Below, one piece after another: positions 31,796 to 42,120 of a stretch of 64,000 nucleotides of DNA. Made by a program: the position numbers and the translations under genes. How positions within the stretch are numbered: position 1 is the stretch's first letter; every line of letters begins with the position of its first letter. Under the pieces are notes generated by a model, which was given only the letters and a program-made list of their open reading frames with translations, had not been told where the DNA came from and did no database searches. Source of the stretch: Enterobacter bugandensis. GTDB taxonomy: Bacteria > Pseudomonadota > Gammaproteobacteria > Enterobacterales > Enterobacteriaceae. The stretch is from the NCBI RefSeq assembly GCF_900324475.1, contig NZ_LT992502.1:4464001-4528000 (forward strand), in the 5' to 3' direction.

Positions 31796-32746
31796 TTACA
31801 GCCAGTTCCGACGCTTAAAGTACAGATACGGTGCCAGCCCGGCGAGGATCATAAAGATAATCGCCCCCGGGTAGCCAAAGCTCCACTTCAGCTCCGGCAT
31901 AAACTCGAAGTTCATCCCGTAGCTGGACGCCACCAGCGTCGGCGGCAGGAACACCACGGACACTACCGAGAAGATCTTGATGATGCGGTTCTGCTCGATG
32001 TTGATAAAGCCCATCGCCGCCTGCATCAGGAAGTTCACCTTCTGGAACAGAGATTCGTTGTGCGGCAGCAGGGATTCGATATCGCGTAAGATCTCACGCG
32101 CCTGCTCCAGCTGACCGCCCGGCAGACGCGCCTTGCGCACCAGGAAGTTCAGCGCGCGCTGGGTATCCATCAGACACAAACGCACCTTCCAGCCGATATC
32201 TTCCAGCTCTGCCAGCGTCGAAAGCGCTTCGTCGTACTCATCCCCCTGATGGCCTTCCATGATCACGCGGCTCAGCTTTTCCAGATCGCTGTAGATGTTT
32301 TCAATTTCGTCCGCCAGCTGTTCAATTTTAGTTTCGAACAGATCGAGCAGCAGCTCGTAAGCGTTGCCGTCCACCATCGCCTGGCTGCGGGCGCGCATGC
32401 GGTAGAGACGGAATGCCGGCAGTTCGCGTTCACGCAGAGTAAACAGACGACCGTCGCGAATGGTAAACGCCACGGTGGAGTTGCCCGCGTGATCTTCCGC
32501 ATCTTCAAAGAAGAAGAAGGAGTGAATGTGCAGGCCGTCTTCATCTTCAAAGAAACGCGCGGAGGCTTCGATGTCTTCCAGTTCCGGGCGGGTTGCCAGG
32601 CTTTGCCCCAGCTCAGATTGTACGCGAAGGCGTTCATCGTCGTCCGGCTCGACCAGATCCACCCATACGGCATCAATGAGGGGCTGTGACTCTTCGGCTT
32701 CAAGCCGAGTCAGTCGGTTATTTTCGAGTTGAAATGCGCTCAACAT
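31796..32746 (-). CDS. corA: Magnesium/cobalt/nickel transporter CorA
   Basis: A 316-residue homopentameric Mg2+ channel. A large N-terminal cytoplasmic alpha/beta domain precedes two C-terminal membrane helices; the selectivity motif GMN is in [13 protein letters not shown] between them, and the basic KRRNWL tail follows. Length and sequence are nearly identical to E. coli and Salmonella CorA. ATG at 32746 is chosen; a 16-codon extension is rejected. A long leader (to at least 32953) carries a short ORF, as in Salmonella where Rho-dependent termination in the leader controls corA. Confidence 0.97.
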   Translation of the reverse strand: MLSAFQLENNRLTRLEAEESQPLIDAVWVDLVEPDDDERLRVQSELGQSLATRPELEDIEASARFFEDEDGLHIHSFFFFEDAEDHAGNSTVAFTIRDGRLFTLRERELPAFRLYRMRARSQAMVDGNAYELLLDLFETKIEQLADEIENIYSDLEKLSRVIMEGHQGDEYDEALSTLAELEDIGWKVRLCLMDTQRALNFLVRKARLPGGQLEQAREILRDIESLLPHNESLFQKVNFLMQAAMGFINIEQNRIIKIFSVVSVVFLPPTLVASSYGMNFEFMPELKWSFGYPGAIIFMILAGLAPYLYFKRRNWL

Positions 32747-32896
32747 GACCGGGACTCCCAATGCAAAAAATATCGGACAGTTCGGTGGGCACACAGAAAC
32801 AAATTGGGTTTCAGACCATTAAACAGCCTGACTCAGCGCGACGGGAATAATGCAGTCGCTGACAACCACTAAGGCCATCAGCATGAGGAGATAGCC

Positions 32897-32953
32897 TTAG
32901 GAGTTGTTCCTGGATGACAGGGAATTGAGCCAGTATCTACTGGGTGTGTCCAA
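32897..32953 (-). CDS. corA leader peptide (CorL/YsgD-like), TTG start
   Basis: An 18-codon ORF in the corA leader, encoding MDTPSRYWLNSLSSRNNS. It starts at TTG with an AGAGGA site 9 nt upstream and ends 150 nt before corA. From memory this peptide agrees with the small protein YsgD of E. coli and with the roughly 17-codon corL of Salmonella, whose translation status sets Rho access to the corA leader. The sequence agreement is recall rather than a search. The rest of the 32747-33102 interval holds a second, weaker short ORF (32819-32884). Confidence 0.72.
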   Translation of the reverse strand: MDTPSRYWLNSLSSRNNS

Positions 32954-33102
32954 GGCGAATGTCCTCTTAGCGTAATCGTGCGCGCATGTTACGCCAGCAG
33001 TAACTGTGGCGTCAACACGCAACGGAACGCTGAAGGGCATTAATTGACCTTCAACTTATAAGGCTAGCAGATTATTACAAAATAATGATATTTTTCTGAA
33101 TG

Positions 33103-35265
33103 TTAGACTGTTTCCAGCTTCGCGTAGGCCGCCACCAGCCATTTGATCCCCTGCCCCTGGAACGCGACCTGCAGGCGGCTGTGCTCGCCGCTGCCTTCCA
33201 GATTCACAATGGTACCTTCGCCAAACTTCGAATGGCGCACGCGCTGGCCCAGCTTGTAGCCGGTGTCGGTTTCAGAGATCGGCGAGCCCATGCGCGGATG
33301 GCTAACCGGACGGCTGATGCTGGCGCGCAGACGCACCTCTTCCACGCACTCTTCCGGCAGTTCACCGATAAAGCGCGACGGACGGTGATAGACCTCTTTA
33401 CCGTACAGGCGGCGGGTTTCAGCGTAGGTTAGCGTCAGCTTCTGCATCGCTCGCGTCACACCCACGTAAGCCAGACGACGTTCTTCTTCCAGACGCCCGC
33501 CTTCATCGAGCGACATCTGGCTTGGGAACATGCCCTCTTCCATGCCGACGATAAACACCTGCGGGAACTCCAGACCTTTGGCGGAGTGCAGGGTCATCAG
33601 CTGAACCGCGTCCTGCCAGGTGTCCGCCTGCCCTTCACCCGCTTCCAGCGCGGCGTGAGAGAGGAACGCCTGCAGCGGCATCAGGTCTTCGTCTTCTTCG
33701 TTGTAGCTGAACTGGCGCGTTGCCGTGACCAGTTCCTCTAAGTTCTCTATACGGGTCTGCCCCTTTTCGCCTTTTTCCTGCTCGTACATGGTACGCAGCC
33801 CGGAGTCTTTAATCACCCGGTCGGTCTGCACGTGCAGCGGCATGTCGGCGGTTTCCTGCGCCAGGGCATCAATTAATTCCAGGAAGCGCTGGAGCGCGCT
33901 GGCGGCGCGTCCGGCGAGGGCTTTTTCCTGCAGCAGCTCGCGGCACGCCTGCCACAGCGTCAACTGGCGATCGCGCGAGGCCTGACGCACCACGTCCAGC
34001 GTACGGTCGCCAATCCCGCGGGTCGGCGTGTTCACCACGCGCTCAAACGCCGCGTCGTCGTTGCGGTTGGCGATCAGGCGCAGATACGAAAGCGCATCTT
34101 TGATCTCCTGACGTTCGAAGAATCGCATGCCGCCGTAAATGCGGTACGGCATGCTCACCTGCAGAAGCGCCTCTTCCAGCACGCGCGACTGGGCGTTGCT
34201 GCGGTAGAGAATGGCGCACTGCTCCAGCGCGCCGCCGTTGTCCTGCCAGGTTTTGATGCGGTTCACCACGAAGCGGGCTTCGTCGAGCTCGTTGAAGGCG
34301 CAGTAAATCGAGATCGGTTCGCCGTCGACGCCGTCGGTCCACAGCTTTTTGCCCAGACGCCCGTTGTTGTTCTCAATCAGGGCGTTGGCCGCGCTCAGGA
34401 TGTTGCTGGTTGAGCGGTAGTTCTGCTCCAGACGGATGGTTTCCGCGCCGGGAAAATCGTTGAGGAAGCGCTGGATGTTCTCCACCTGCGCGCCGCGCCA
34501 GCCGTAGATCGACTGGTCGTCATCGCCCACGATCATCACCTTGCCGGTATCTCCGGCCAGCAGGCGGATCCACGCGTACTGGATGTTGTTGGTATCCTGG
34601 AATTCGTCAACCAGGATGTTGGTGAAGCGTTCGCGGTAGTGCTGCAGGATATGCGGTTTGTTGAGCCACAGCTCGTGGGCGCGCAGCAGCAGCTCGGCGA
34701 AATCCACCAGGCCGGCGCGGTCGCACGCTTCCTGATAGGCCTTATAGACGTTCTGCCAGGTCTGCTCGACCGGGTTACCGAAGCTCTGGATGTGGTGCGG
34801 ACGCAGCCCTTCATCTTTCTGACCGTTGATGTACCACATCGCCTGACGCGGTGGCCACTGCTTCTCGTCGAGGTTCATCGCCTTGATCAGGCGCTTCAGC
34901 AGGCGGAGCTGATCTTCGCTGTCGAGGATCTGGAAATCCTGCGGCAGGTTAGCGTCCATATGGTGCGCGCGCAGCAGACGGTGCGCCAGGCCGTGGAAGG
35001 TGCCAACCCACATGCCGCCCTGGCTGGTGCCCATCAGCTGGGCGATACGGTGACGCATCTCCGCCGCCGCCTTGTTGGTAAACGTCACGGCCATAATCGA
35101 GTATGGTGAGCAGTTTTCCACGCTCTGCAGCCAGGCGATACGGTGAACCAGCACGCGTGTCTTACCACTCCCCGCCCCAGCCAGAACCAGCAGGTTGGTG
35201 CGCGAGGCGGCAACCGCGTCACGCTGTTTGTCATTAAGGCTGTCGAGCAGGTAAGAAACGTCCAT
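33103..35265 (-). CDS. uvrD: DNA helicase II UvrD
   Basis: A 720-residue superfamily 1A 3'-5' helicase acting in nucleotide excision repair (displacing UvrC and the excised oligomer), mismatch repair and backtracking of RNA polymerase. Walker A is LAGAGSGKTRVL (about 27-38), motif II VDEFQDTN, motif III GDDDQSIYGWRGA, motif IV LEQNYRST, motif VI VGVTRAMQ; the disordered C-terminal part ends in the Tudor-like fold KFGEGTIVNLEG. ATG at 35265 gives the family start MDVSYLLDSLND. It has its own LexA-controlled promoter. Confidence 0.98.
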   Translation of the reverse strand: MDVSYLLDSLNDKQRDAVAASRTNLLVLAGAGSGKTRVLVHRIAWLQSVENCSPYSIMAVTFTNKAAAEMRHRIAQLMGTSQGGMWVGTFHGLAHRLLRAHHMDANLPQDFQILDSEDQLRLLKRLIKAMNLDEKQWPPRQAMWYINGQKDEGLRPHHIQSFGNPVEQTWQNVYKAYQEACDRAGLVDFAELLLRAHELWLNKPHILQHYRERFTNILVDEFQDTNNIQYAWIRLLAGDTGKVMIVGDDDQSIYGWRGAQVENIQRFLNDFPGAETIRLEQNYRSTSNILSAANALIENNNGRLGKKLWTDGVDGEPISIYCAFNELDEARFVVNRIKTWQDNGGALEQCAILYRSNAQSRVLEEALLQVSMPYRIYGGMRFFERQEIKDALSYLRLIANRNDDAAFERVVNTPTRGIGDRTLDVVRQASRDRQLTLWQACRELLQEKALAGRAASALQRFLELIDALAQETADMPLHVQTDRVIKDSGLRTMYEQEKGEKGQTRIENLEELVTATRQFSYNEEDEDLMPLQAFLSHAALEAGEGQADTWQDAVQLMTLHSAKGLEFPQVFIVGMEEGMFPSQMSLDEGGRLEEERRLAYVGVTRAMQKLTLTYAETRRLYGKEVYHRPSRFIGELPEECVEEVRLRASISRPVSHPRMGSPISETDTGYKLGQRVRHSKFGEGTIVNLEGSGEHSRLQVAFQGQGIKWLVAAYAKLETV

Positions 35266-35316
35266 TGGCACCGTCACGTCATGTCGGGCAGGCAAATGTT
35301 TCCACTCGCCAAAACC

Positions 35317-35332
35317 CTGTTAATTTATACAG
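35317..35332. promoter_or_regulatory. LexA (SOS) box of uvrD
   Basis: CTGTTAATTTATACAG matches the SOS consensus CTGT-N8-ACAG exactly and lies 52 bp upstream of the uvrD start. E. coli uvrD is LexA-controlled from the same place, so SOS induction is expected. Confidence 0.93.
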
Positions 35333-35344
35333 AACAATTGATGA

Positions 35345-36061
35345 TTATATCAGCGTCGTGAGGGATGCCAACCGCGAAATTTCCACGTGCGGCAGAAGAC
35401 GGCTGTCTGTTGCGGTCATCAGCTCCGCATTTTCTGGCTTGATCCAGCAGGCCTGCATGCCGCAGCGGATGGCACCCGCCACGTCGGTGGTCAGGTCATC
35501 GCCCACGTGCAGGATCTCACCCAGCGGCAGGTTAAGCTTCTCCGCTGCCAGATGGTACATGTCGCTGAACGGCTTCGCGCGCCCGTGCGGACCCGCGCGC
35601 AGCACGAATTCAAAATAATCGCTGAGGCCAAACAGCTCCGGCTGGGCATTGCCGTTGGTGATGGCCACCAGCGGCCACTTTTCGGCAAGCTTCGCCAGCG
35701 TGTCGTGGGTTTCCTGCGGCACGTCGATGCGGCTACGCCATTTGGCGAAGTTTTCCATTGCCGCTTCGGCACCGACGGCGGCATCCTGTGCGCTCAGACC
35801 CGCGTTCAGCATCGCCTGCTCAACCGCGCGACGACGCCATTCGGTCACGTCGTGGTAAATGTCCGGCTCGGTCTCTCGCAGGGACTGGCGCAGCTTCTGG
35901 AAGTCCTTATTCTGCATCGCCTTCAGCGCGGGATGGTAGTTCTGCACAAACGCCAGCGACTCCTGCTCGGTACGCAGGATCACCTCGCGGTTGTCATAAA
36001 GGGTGTCATCAAGGTCAAACGTCAGGGCTGAGATCTGACCGAGTGGGCGGTAAAAACGCAT
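35345..36061 (-). CDS. yigB: HAD phosphatase YigB (riboflavin pathway)
   Basis: A 238-residue HAD hydrolase. Motif I is [13 protein letters not shown], motif [11 protein letters not shown], and [13 protein letters not shown] is motif IV. In E. coli YigB is one of the phosphatases that dephosphorylate 5-amino-6-(5-phospho-D-ribitylamino)uracil in riboflavin synthesis and has broad activity. The start overlaps the xerC stop by one base (TAATG), so it is the last gene of dapF-yigA-xerC-yigB. Confidence 0.94.
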   Translation of the reverse strand: MRFYRPLGQISALTFDLDDTLYDNREVILRTEQESLAFVQNYHPALKAMQNKDFQKLRQSLRETEPDIYHDVTEWRRRAVEQAMLNAGLSAQDAAVGAEAAMENFAKWRSRIDVPQETHDTLAKLAEKWPLVAITNGNAQPELFGLSDYFEFVLRAGPHGRAKPFSDMYHLAAEKLNLPLGEILHVGDDLTTDVAGAIRCGMQACWIKPENAELMTATDSRLLPHVEISRLASLTTLI

Positions 36062-36963
36062 TATTTCCCCCGTTTGGCGCGTGGATGCGCCGCGTCATAC
36101 ACCGAGGCAAGGTGTTGGAAGTCTAAGTGGGTGTAGATTTGAGTGGTCGACAGATTCGCGTGGCCAAGCAGTTCCTGTACGCCGCGCAGATCGCCGCTCG
36201 ATTCCAGCATGTGTGTCGCAAAGGAGTGGCGCAGCTTGTGGGGATGCACGTGGCTGTTCAGCCCCTGCTTGATGCCCCACTCCGCAAAGCGCTTCTGCAC
36301 GTTACGCGCGGAGATCCGCTTGCCGAGCTTTGATAAAAACAGCGCATCCTCTTCCGCGCCAAACAGGCCGCGCAGATCCAGCCAGTGCTCAATCCAGGAC
36401 ACGGCGTTGCGGCCAATCGGCAGGCGGCGCTCTTTGCTGCCCTTGCCCATCACCCACACTTCGCCGGATTCCAGATCGAGATGCTTTAAGTCGAGGTTCA
36501 CCAGTTCGGAGAGACGCAGGCCCGCGCCGTACATCACCTCCAGCATCGCGCGGTCGCGCACGGCCAGCGGATCGTTCAGATCGATATCCAGCAGGCGGTT
36601 TACGTCGTCGACGTCAATATTTTTCGGCAGATGGCGCGGGGCTTTTGGCGTGGCGATCCCTTTTGCCGGGTTAGCTTTCAGCTTGCCCTGGCTGACCAGC
36701 CAGTCGAAAAAGCTGCGCAGGGCAGAGAGCCGGAGCGCAAGGCTCGCCGGGCTAAGATTTTTTTTACGGCTACGCACGACGAACCCGCGTACCGTGGCGG
36801 CGTCACATTGTTGCCAGCTTTTCAGGCCGATTTCTTCGGCAATCTGCATGATGGCATCAAGCTGACGCTGATAGTTAAGCAGCGTAATGGGGCTGAGCTG
36901 ACGTTCCACGCCGAGAAAGCGCAGAAACCGCGAGACGTCAGTGGCGAGCAGTCCGTCCGTCAT
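36061..36963 (-). CDS. xerC: Site-specific tyrosine recombinase XerC
   Basis: A 300-residue tyrosine recombinase that with XerD resolves chromosome dimers at dif under FtsK control and plasmid multimers. The N-terminal SAM-like core-binding domain covers about 1-95. Catalytic residues are visible as Arg in [10 protein letters not shown], Lys in [11 protein letters not shown], His/Arg in [12 protein letters not shown], His in [11 protein letters not shown] and the nucleophilic Tyr in IYTHLDF. It overlaps yigA by 4 bp upstream and yigB by 1 bp downstream. Confidence 0.97.
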   Translation of the reverse strand: MTDGLLATDVSRFLRFLGVERQLSPITLLNYQRQLDAIMQIAEEIGLKSWQQCDAATVRGFVVRSRKKNLSPASLALRLSALRSFFDWLVSQGKLKANPAKGIATPKAPRHLPKNIDVDDVNRLLDIDLNDPLAVRDRAMLEVMYGAGLRLSELVNLDLKHLDLESGEVWVMGKGSKERRLPIGRNAVSWIEHWLDLRGLFGAEEDALFLSKLGKRISARNVQKRFAEWGIKQGLNSHVHPHKLRHSFATHMLESSGDLRGVQELLGHANLSTTQIYTHLDFQHLASVYDAAHPRAKRGK

Positions 36964-37667
36964 ACGCGTTCAATCCAGCGCTCCAGCAGCTCAGGCAGCA
37001 TCAGGGCGATCTCCTGCAGCAGGTGCGTGGCTTGCCCCTGCTCATAGTGGTGCGCGTCGCGGCTGGTAAATAATATGACCCCCAGGTCGCCATCGCGTCC
37101 CATCAGCGACATCGCCACCGAGCCAATCGCTTTGGCTTCCGGCAGCACTACCAGCAGCTCAGGTCCGTTCAGCGGCCCCAGATAGTGATGCTCATGGCCC
37201 AGGCGCTGAATGCGCAGCGGCTCAAACGCCTGACGGCTGAGCGCCAGATGGGTGAACCCCGACGGTGCGCCAATGCGCCAGCGATCAGGGAACAGACGAA
37301 TCGTTGCGCCCGCCAGCCCCAGCTCGCGCGCCCAGCGGTGGAAGCGGCTGAGAAACTCTTCAAGGCTGTGCGCCGAGGCCAGACGCGCCTGCAGGTGCAG
37401 AAGGCGATAGAACAGGCTTTCGTTGGTGCTGGCCTGCTCCATCAACAGCGTCATGTTCTCTTCGAGTTGGTTGATGTGGTTACGCGCGCGCGCCATGTGC
37501 CATTCGACCAGCGACACGGTCCCGCGAACCGGATGCGGCACGCGCATTCGTTCGACGACGCGTGCATTGCGAATAAAAAACTCAGGATTGTTCAGCAGAT
37601 AATCAACAACAGCGCTGTCGTCCAGTTCCGTCACTGTTTCCTGCAGTTCTTCCCCTGGTTGTTTCAT
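36960..37667 (-). CDS. yigA: DUF484 (GAF-like) protein YigA
   Basis: A 235-residue DUF484 protein of unknown biochemical role. The N-terminal segment [37 protein letters not shown] shows the conserved FFxRN...L-P-G-V-SL-E-q pattern (key residues cited), followed by a coiled-coil stretch and a GAF-like fold (about 90-225). It overlaps dapF and xerC by 4 bp each, a conserved coupling that suggests co-expression with xerC but does not reveal a function. Confidence 0.9.
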   Translation of the reverse strand: MKQPGEELQETVTELDDSAVVDYLLNNPEFFIRNARVVERMRVPHPVRGTVSLVEWHMARARNHINQLEENMTLLMEQASTNESLFYRLLHLQARLASAHSLEEFLSRFHRWARELGLAGATIRLFPDRWRIGAPSGFTHLALSRQAFEPLRIQRLGHEHHYLGPLNGPELLVVLPEAKAIGSVAMSLMGRDGDLGVILFTSRDAHHYEQGQATHLLQEIALMLPELLERWIERV

Positions 37668-38488
37668 AGATGGATAAACCCGTCATAAACATGTGTCGCC
37701 GGGCCAGTCATGTACAGTGAATGACCCGCTCCTTTCCAGGCGATATCAAGACGACCGCCCGGTAATTCCACGCGAACCTCTTCTGCCAGTAACCCCTGGG
37801 AGATACCGACGGCCACCGCCGCACAGGCGCCGCTTCCGCAGGCCTGGGTTTCGCCCGCGCCGCGCTCGTAAACCCGCAGACGGATGTGTTCACGCTTCAC
37901 CACCTGCATAAAGCCGATGTTCGCCCGCTCCGGGAACCGCTCGTGGCTCTCCAGCACCGGACCGAGCGTTTCAACCGCCGCAGTTTCCACGTCATCCACC
38001 TGAATCACGCAGTGCGGGTTACCCATCGAGACAACGCCGCACAATACTGTCTGCTCGGCCGCCCGCATAATATAGGTCTTTTCCGCTTTGTTTGCGCGAA
38101 ACGGCACGGCGGAAGGCTCGAAGTTAGGCTCGCCCATATTGACGCGCACCAGCTCATCGTCGGTAACGCTTAGCACCATACGACCGTTGGCGGTACTGAC
38201 GCGGATATCGCGCTTATTGGTGAGCCCTTTCAGGCGGACAAAGCGGGCGAAACAGCGCGCGCCATTGCCGCACTGGTTAACCTCACTGCCGTCAGCGTTG
38301 AAAATACGGTAGTGGAAATCGAGGTCAGGATCGTAGGGCGGCTCAACCACCAGCAGCTGATCGAACCCCACGCCCACGTGCCGATCCGCCAGGCGGCGGA
38401 TCAGTTCCGGGGAGAAAAACACATTCTGCGTTACCGCGTCGACGACCATAAAATCGTTGCCAAGGCCATGCATTTTAGAGAACTGCAT
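37664..38488 (-). CDS. dapF: Diaminopimelate epimerase DapF
   Basis: A 274-residue cofactor-independent epimerase converting LL- to meso-diaminopimelate for peptidoglycan and lysine. The two catalytic cysteines are Cys73 in NQCGNGARC and the one in [13 protein letters not shown] at 38488 ([13 protein letters not shown]) has GGAG 6 nt upstream and the family length; the frame extends four codons further. It heads the dapF-yigA-xerC-yigB unit, 35 bp after lptM. Confidence 0.97.
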   Translation of the reverse strand: MQFSKMHGLGNDFMVVDAVTQNVFFSPELIRRLADRHVGVGFDQLLVVEPPYDPDLDFHYRIFNADGSEVNQCGNGARCFARFVRLKGLTNKRDIRVSTANGRMVLSVTDDELVRVNMGEPNFEPSAVPFRANKAEKTYIMRAAEQTVLCGVVSMGNPHCVIQVDDVETAAVETLGPVLESHERFPERANIGFMQVVKREHIRLRVYERGAGETQACGSGACAAVAVGISQGLLAEEVRVELPGGRLDIAWKGAGHSLYMTGPATHVYDGFIHL

Positions 38489-38523
38489 CATTTGCTCCAT
38501 TGCGCGGGTACAGAACGTTGTCG

Positions 38524-38727
38524 TCAGAGGTTAACCTGAGTCGGACCGCCGTTATCGCCACGATCGTTAGTCTTTGGCGTGGAAGACTCGATGCCGCTGT
38601 TAACCGGTTTTGTCGGCGGCGGCGCGGTTTTATCCGCAGGCGGGAAGTAGAGTGGTCCCTTCAGTCCGCAGCCGGTCAGGCTAAACAGCGTGATGAGAAC
38701 GGCAAGCGTTCGGAAAGCGTTTTTCAT
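38524..38727 (-). CDS. lptM: LPS assembly lipoprotein LptM (YifL)
   Basis: A 67-residue lipoprotein. A 19-residue signal peptide ends in the lipobox LTGC with the lipidated Cys20, followed by [10 protein letters not shown], the conserved segment, and a Pro-rich disordered tail. LptM assists oxidative maturation of LptD in the LPS translocon at the outer membrane. The start at 38727 is set by the signal peptide; the open frame extends over 100 codons upstream across the cyaY promoter region and is rejected there. Confidence 0.93.
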   Translation of the reverse strand: MKNAFRTLAVLITLFSLTGCGLKGPLYFPPADKTAPPPTKPVNSGIESSTPKTNDRGDNGGPTQVNL

Positions 38728-38862
38728 TATAAAGTTGCCCGTAAGTTCAAATCTGTTTCTATCATCGCAGGAGAAGACACAAAAGCAAGAGTTTGCCGCT
38801 TTCCTGCAACGGGAATTATTTAGCGTTATACTGCCGCCATCACGAAAAACAGGAACAAAACC

Positions 38863-39183
38863 ATGAACGACAGTGAATTCCATCGCCTTGCCGACACCCT
38901 GTGGATGACCATCGAAGAACGTATCGACGACTGGGACGGCGACAGCGATATCGATTGTGAAATCAACGGCGGCATTCTGACCCTGAGCTTCGAAAACGGC
39001 AGCAAAATTATTATTAACCGTCAGGAGCCGCTTCACCAGGTGTGGCTGGCGGCCAAACAGGGCGGCTATCACTTTGATTTGAAGGGTGACGAGTGGGTTT
39101 GCGATCGCAGCGGCGAAACGTTCTGGGATCTGCTGGAACAGGCGGCGACCGCTCAGGCGGGCGAGGACGTGCGTTTCAGGTAG
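38863..39183 (+). CDS. cyaY: Iron-sulfur cluster assembly protein CyaY (frataxin)
   Basis: A 106-residue bacterial frataxin that binds iron through an acidic ridge ([16 protein letters not shown] near residues 18-33) and modulates IscS in Fe-S cluster assembly. The beta-sheet core includes [19 protein letters not shown] and [15 protein letters not shown]. The length equals E. coli CyaY. It is encoded between the convergent cyaA stop, with a REP element in the gap, and the divergent lptM. Confidence 0.96.
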   Translation: MNDSEFHRLADTLWMTIEERIDDWDGDSDIDCEINGGILTLSFENGSKIIINRQEPLHQVWLAAKQGGYHFDLKGDEWVCDRSGETFWDLLEQAATAQAGEDVRFR

Positions 39184-39190
39184 TTTTGTT

Positions 39191-39218
39191 GCCCGGTGGC
39201 GGCTACGCCTTACCGGGC
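39191..39218. repeat. REP element between cyaY and cyaA
   Basis: GCCCGGTGGCGGCTACGCCT followed by TACCGGGC is the standard enterobacterial REP palindrome with an imperfect stem. It separates two convergent genes and has no T tract on either strand, so it is a repeat rather than a classical terminator. Confidence 0.85.
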
Positions 39219-39226
39219 GAAAAGCC

Positions 39227-41770
39227 TCAGGAAAAATACTGCTGCAACAGCGGTGCGGTATCCTGATTCGCAGGCGCCGCAGGGGTAATCGCCTGCGTAC
39301 GGAACGGGATCACCTGCGCTCGGCCATCCACGTTCACAATCTGGTAGAACTGCGGCAGATTGAAGTTGATAAAGCTGGAACCGTAGGTGAAACGGTCATG
39401 CGAGGAAGAGTAGAAGCGGCTGACGTCGCGCACCAGCTCCTCTTTGCTGCCTTCACAGTGGTGATACACCTCGGCGCGGTTGGTCTCATCCAGAATGTAG
39501 ATGTTGAACCCGGCATCGTCGCCCGACTCTTCAAAGAAGAACTGAATAATCCCTTCACTGGCAAAGCCATCCACCACCTGCGGCAGCTTGACGTGGTTGG
39601 TTTCCACTTGAACCGACAGGCCGTGCAGCTTGTTGTGTGAAATCGCGCCGTAGAACTCGATAGCGTTTTCCAGCTTCTGCACCGACACGTTCAGACGCTC
39701 GAAGAACAGGCCCCACGTCTGCCCGGAGACGCGCAGCGCTTTAAAGCGCCCGGTTTCCTGACGGGTGCTGGAGAGGCGCAGTTCGATGCATTCAGAGACC
39801 AGCTGCTGCACGCGGGTACGAATCAACCCACGCAGATGCTGGCTGTAGCAGAACACTTCGACGCTGTCCGGCGGCGCGGCGTCCTGGTGCATCTTGCCGA
39901 GAATGGTTTTCAGCGCTTCAATCATCGCCTGCTCGCCGTTGAAGTGCAGGGTACGCACTTCGTTCCACGAGTTGCGGTAAAGCAGGTCTACGCTGCCCAC
40001 CAGGCAGTTTTGCTGCTCGCCAAAGCTGAAGACGTCCAGCTTGCGGAAGTCAAAATGGACCACCTGATTGCGGAAGGCCGCCGTCGGGTCGTATTCCAGG
40101 TTAACGATGATCGCCAGGTGGCGGATCTCGCACGGGCTGTAGAGCGCTTTTGGCGTTGGGGCAGGCAGACGCAGCGGGAAGTGGTGCGAGACATCCGCCA
40201 CCATTTCCTGCAGCTTAGCGAGATCGACCACCTCGTTGCCTTTGATAAACAGGCGCGTGCGCGAGGTCAGCAGGCCGTTAAACCAGGCCCACGCCACCAG
40301 CTTGTTCAGATAGCGGTTATATTCCAGCGGCTGATGGCTGATAATCGAATCCATGCTTGGCGCACGGTTGTACAGATACCACCCGGTGCGGTTTGCGCGG
40401 CCCGGCGGCACATAGATAAAGGTCAGGTTTGGTTCAGACAGGTCAGGCGAAATCTGCGGGTTAACCAGGGTCACTTTGCCCGGCAGCGCTTCAAACGCGG
40501 CGTACAGCTTACGGGTTAACACCCCGATATCCTGCGGGCTGGCGGAGACGCTAAGGTTATTGCGGCGCGCAAAGCGGATCAGGTTACGGTAGCTTTGCAT
40601 CATCGCGTCGAGCAGTTCGTTGTGCGCTTCACGCACCTGATCGATCTTCCAGTTGGCGCGGTTATCAAGCATGGACAGACGCGCTTCGTCCCATCCCCAC
40701 TCTTTCACAAGCTGACTGACCACTTCACGACGCCAGCCCACGCAGGCGCGCTCACGGCTCAGCTTTTCACAGACCTTGAGATAGAAACATCGACGCACCA
40801 GGTCAAGACGCGTGGCGTCATCAATGGCTTTCAGGTATTCGGTAACGCGCTCCAGCATCATGCAGTAGGCGTCGAGCCCGTAGGAGACAATCTCGCCATC
40901 GTGCAGGCGCTGCTTGATATCTTTCGCCAGCAGGCGCGGCGTAGGGTATTCCCACGAGTAGGCTTCCAGCAGCAGGGTTTTCAGCACCGCTTTGTACGGT
41001 GAATCAATGCTCTTGTAGAGCTGCCAGAGGCTTGCGCCAAAGTACTCTTCGGCGGACAGGGAGCTGAGGCCGCCCAGATCCAGCCATTCGTTTGGCGTCA
41101 GTACGCCCTGCGCGTAAAGCGACATGACGTAGTCGTCGTAATGCTCTTCTTCTTCGCACGGGACCATATTCCACAGAATACGCTTCCCGGCCAGACGAAC
41201 GGCAGTACGGTAAAATTCATCCAGCAACAGGATGTGCTGAGTCGAGCCGCAGTCTTCACCACCCAGACTGCCGCTTTCATTATGGCGGAAACGGTTTTCA
41301 TCAATCAGGAAGAAGCTCACTTCCACGCCAAGCGAGGCCGCCCAGCTTTCCAGCAGGCTGCATTTACGCTGCAGCAGCTGGCGCTCTTCGTTATCGAGCC
41401 AGGATTGATGGCAGACCCAGATATCCAGGTCCGAAGAACAGCTCTGCCCTACCGATGAGGTGCTCCCCATCGAGTAAACGCCGGTAATCGGCAGTTCACC
41501 TTTCGGAGAAACCTGAGGCGGCATGCCGCGGTAGAGTTCCAGCTCGTTCAGATAATGCTGTTGGGTTTCATCAGGCGTGAAGAGGCAAATGCCCTGGGGA
41601 ACGTTACCATCAAGGTAGCCAGGCATTAGCGGGTGGTGATAGTGCAATAATGTCGGCAGCAGACTGTATACCTGCTGGAAAGCAGGGCCCATGGCAGCAA
41701 GCGCGCGATCCACACGCAGTTGATTTATGGCATCCAGTCTCTGTTTCAGAGTCTCAATATAGAGGTACAA
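39227..41770 (-). CDS. cyaA: Adenylate cyclase class I CyaA
   Basis: An 847-residue class I adenylate cyclase producing cAMP for CRP. The catalytic N-terminal half contains the nucleotidyltransferase-like [20 protein letters not shown], and the C-terminal half is the glucose-responsive regulatory part acted on by phosphorylated EIIA-Glc. The start codon is TTG at 41770 (reads as MYLYIETL), the inefficient initiation codon also known in E. coli cyaA, which keeps enzyme level low. The C-terminal tail differs slightly from E. coli before [10 protein letters not shown]. Confidence 0.97.
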   Translation of the reverse strand: MYLYIETLKQRLDAINQLRVDRALAAMGPAFQQVYSLLPTLLHYHHPLMPGYLDGNVPQGICLFTPDETQQHYLNELELYRGMPPQVSPKGELPITGVYSMGSTSSVGQSCSSDLDIWVCHQSWLDNEERQLLQRKCSLLESWAASLGVEVSFFLIDENRFRHNESGSLGGEDCGSTQHILLLDEFYRTAVRLAGKRILWNMVPCEEEEHYDDYVMSLYAQGVLTPNEWLDLGGLSSLSAEEYFGASLWQLYKSIDSPYKAVLKTLLLEAYSWEYPTPRLLAKDIKQRLHDGEIVSYGLDAYCMMLERVTEYLKAIDDATRLDLVRRCFYLKVCEKLSRERACVGWRREVVSQLVKEWGWDEARLSMLDNRANWKIDQVREAHNELLDAMMQSYRNLIRFARRNNLSVSASPQDIGVLTRKLYAAFEALPGKVTLVNPQISPDLSEPNLTFIYVPPGRANRTGWYLYNRAPSMDSIISHQPLEYNRYLNKLVAWAWFNGLLTSRTRLFIKGNEVVDLAKLQEMVADVSHHFPLRLPAPTPKALYSPCEIRHLAIIVNLEYDPTAAFRNQVVHFDFRKLDVFSFGEQQNCLVGSVDLLYRNSWNEVRTLHFNGEQAMIEALKTILGKMHQDAAPPDSVEVFCYSQHLRGLIRTRVQQLVSECIELRLSSTRQETGRFKALRVSGQTWGLFFERLNVSVQKLENAIEFYGAISHNKLHGLSVQVETNHVKLPQVVDGFASEGIIQFFFEESGDDAGFNIYILDETNRAEVYHHCEGSKEELVRDVSRFYSSSHDRFTYGSSFINFNLPQFYQIVNVDGRAQVIPFRTQAITPAAPANQDTAPLLQQYFS

Positions 41771-41911
41771 GACGTATCGCCTGATGTTTCCGGGTGTCGT
41801 AAGCTATTCAAAACACGAATAACAGCGAGCCCGCAGTATTTCAAAAAGATAACCGTTACCCTTTTTTCGCCCTTGTCATTATGGTGGTACCGACGAAAAA
41901 ATGGTCTAAAA

Positions 41912-41927
41912 CGTGATCAATTTAACA
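41912..41927. promoter_or_regulatory. CRP site in the cyaA-hemC intergenic region
   Basis: On the minus strand TGTTA-AATTGA-TCACG, flanked as GGTGTTAAATTGATCACG, is identical in core to the E. coli cyaA P2 CRP site as recalled. There, CRP-cAMP represses cyaA. The 41771-42120 interval (350 bp) also holds the divergent hemC promoter; no further gene was seen in it. Confidence 0.85.
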
Positions 41928-42120
41928 CCTTGCCGGTTGACCGTAAAGAAAGATGCGCTACATACAAGTGTAGCACCGTTCTGTACGTGTAAATTCCTGA
42001 ATACGGCTATGGCTGACGAATACGCCGCCTTGTCCCTCTCACGCTTCATCAACCGTAAAACTGCCATCCCAGAGTCAACAATGTTAGGATGGTTAGCGAT
42101 TGATAATGACGGTAACAAGC

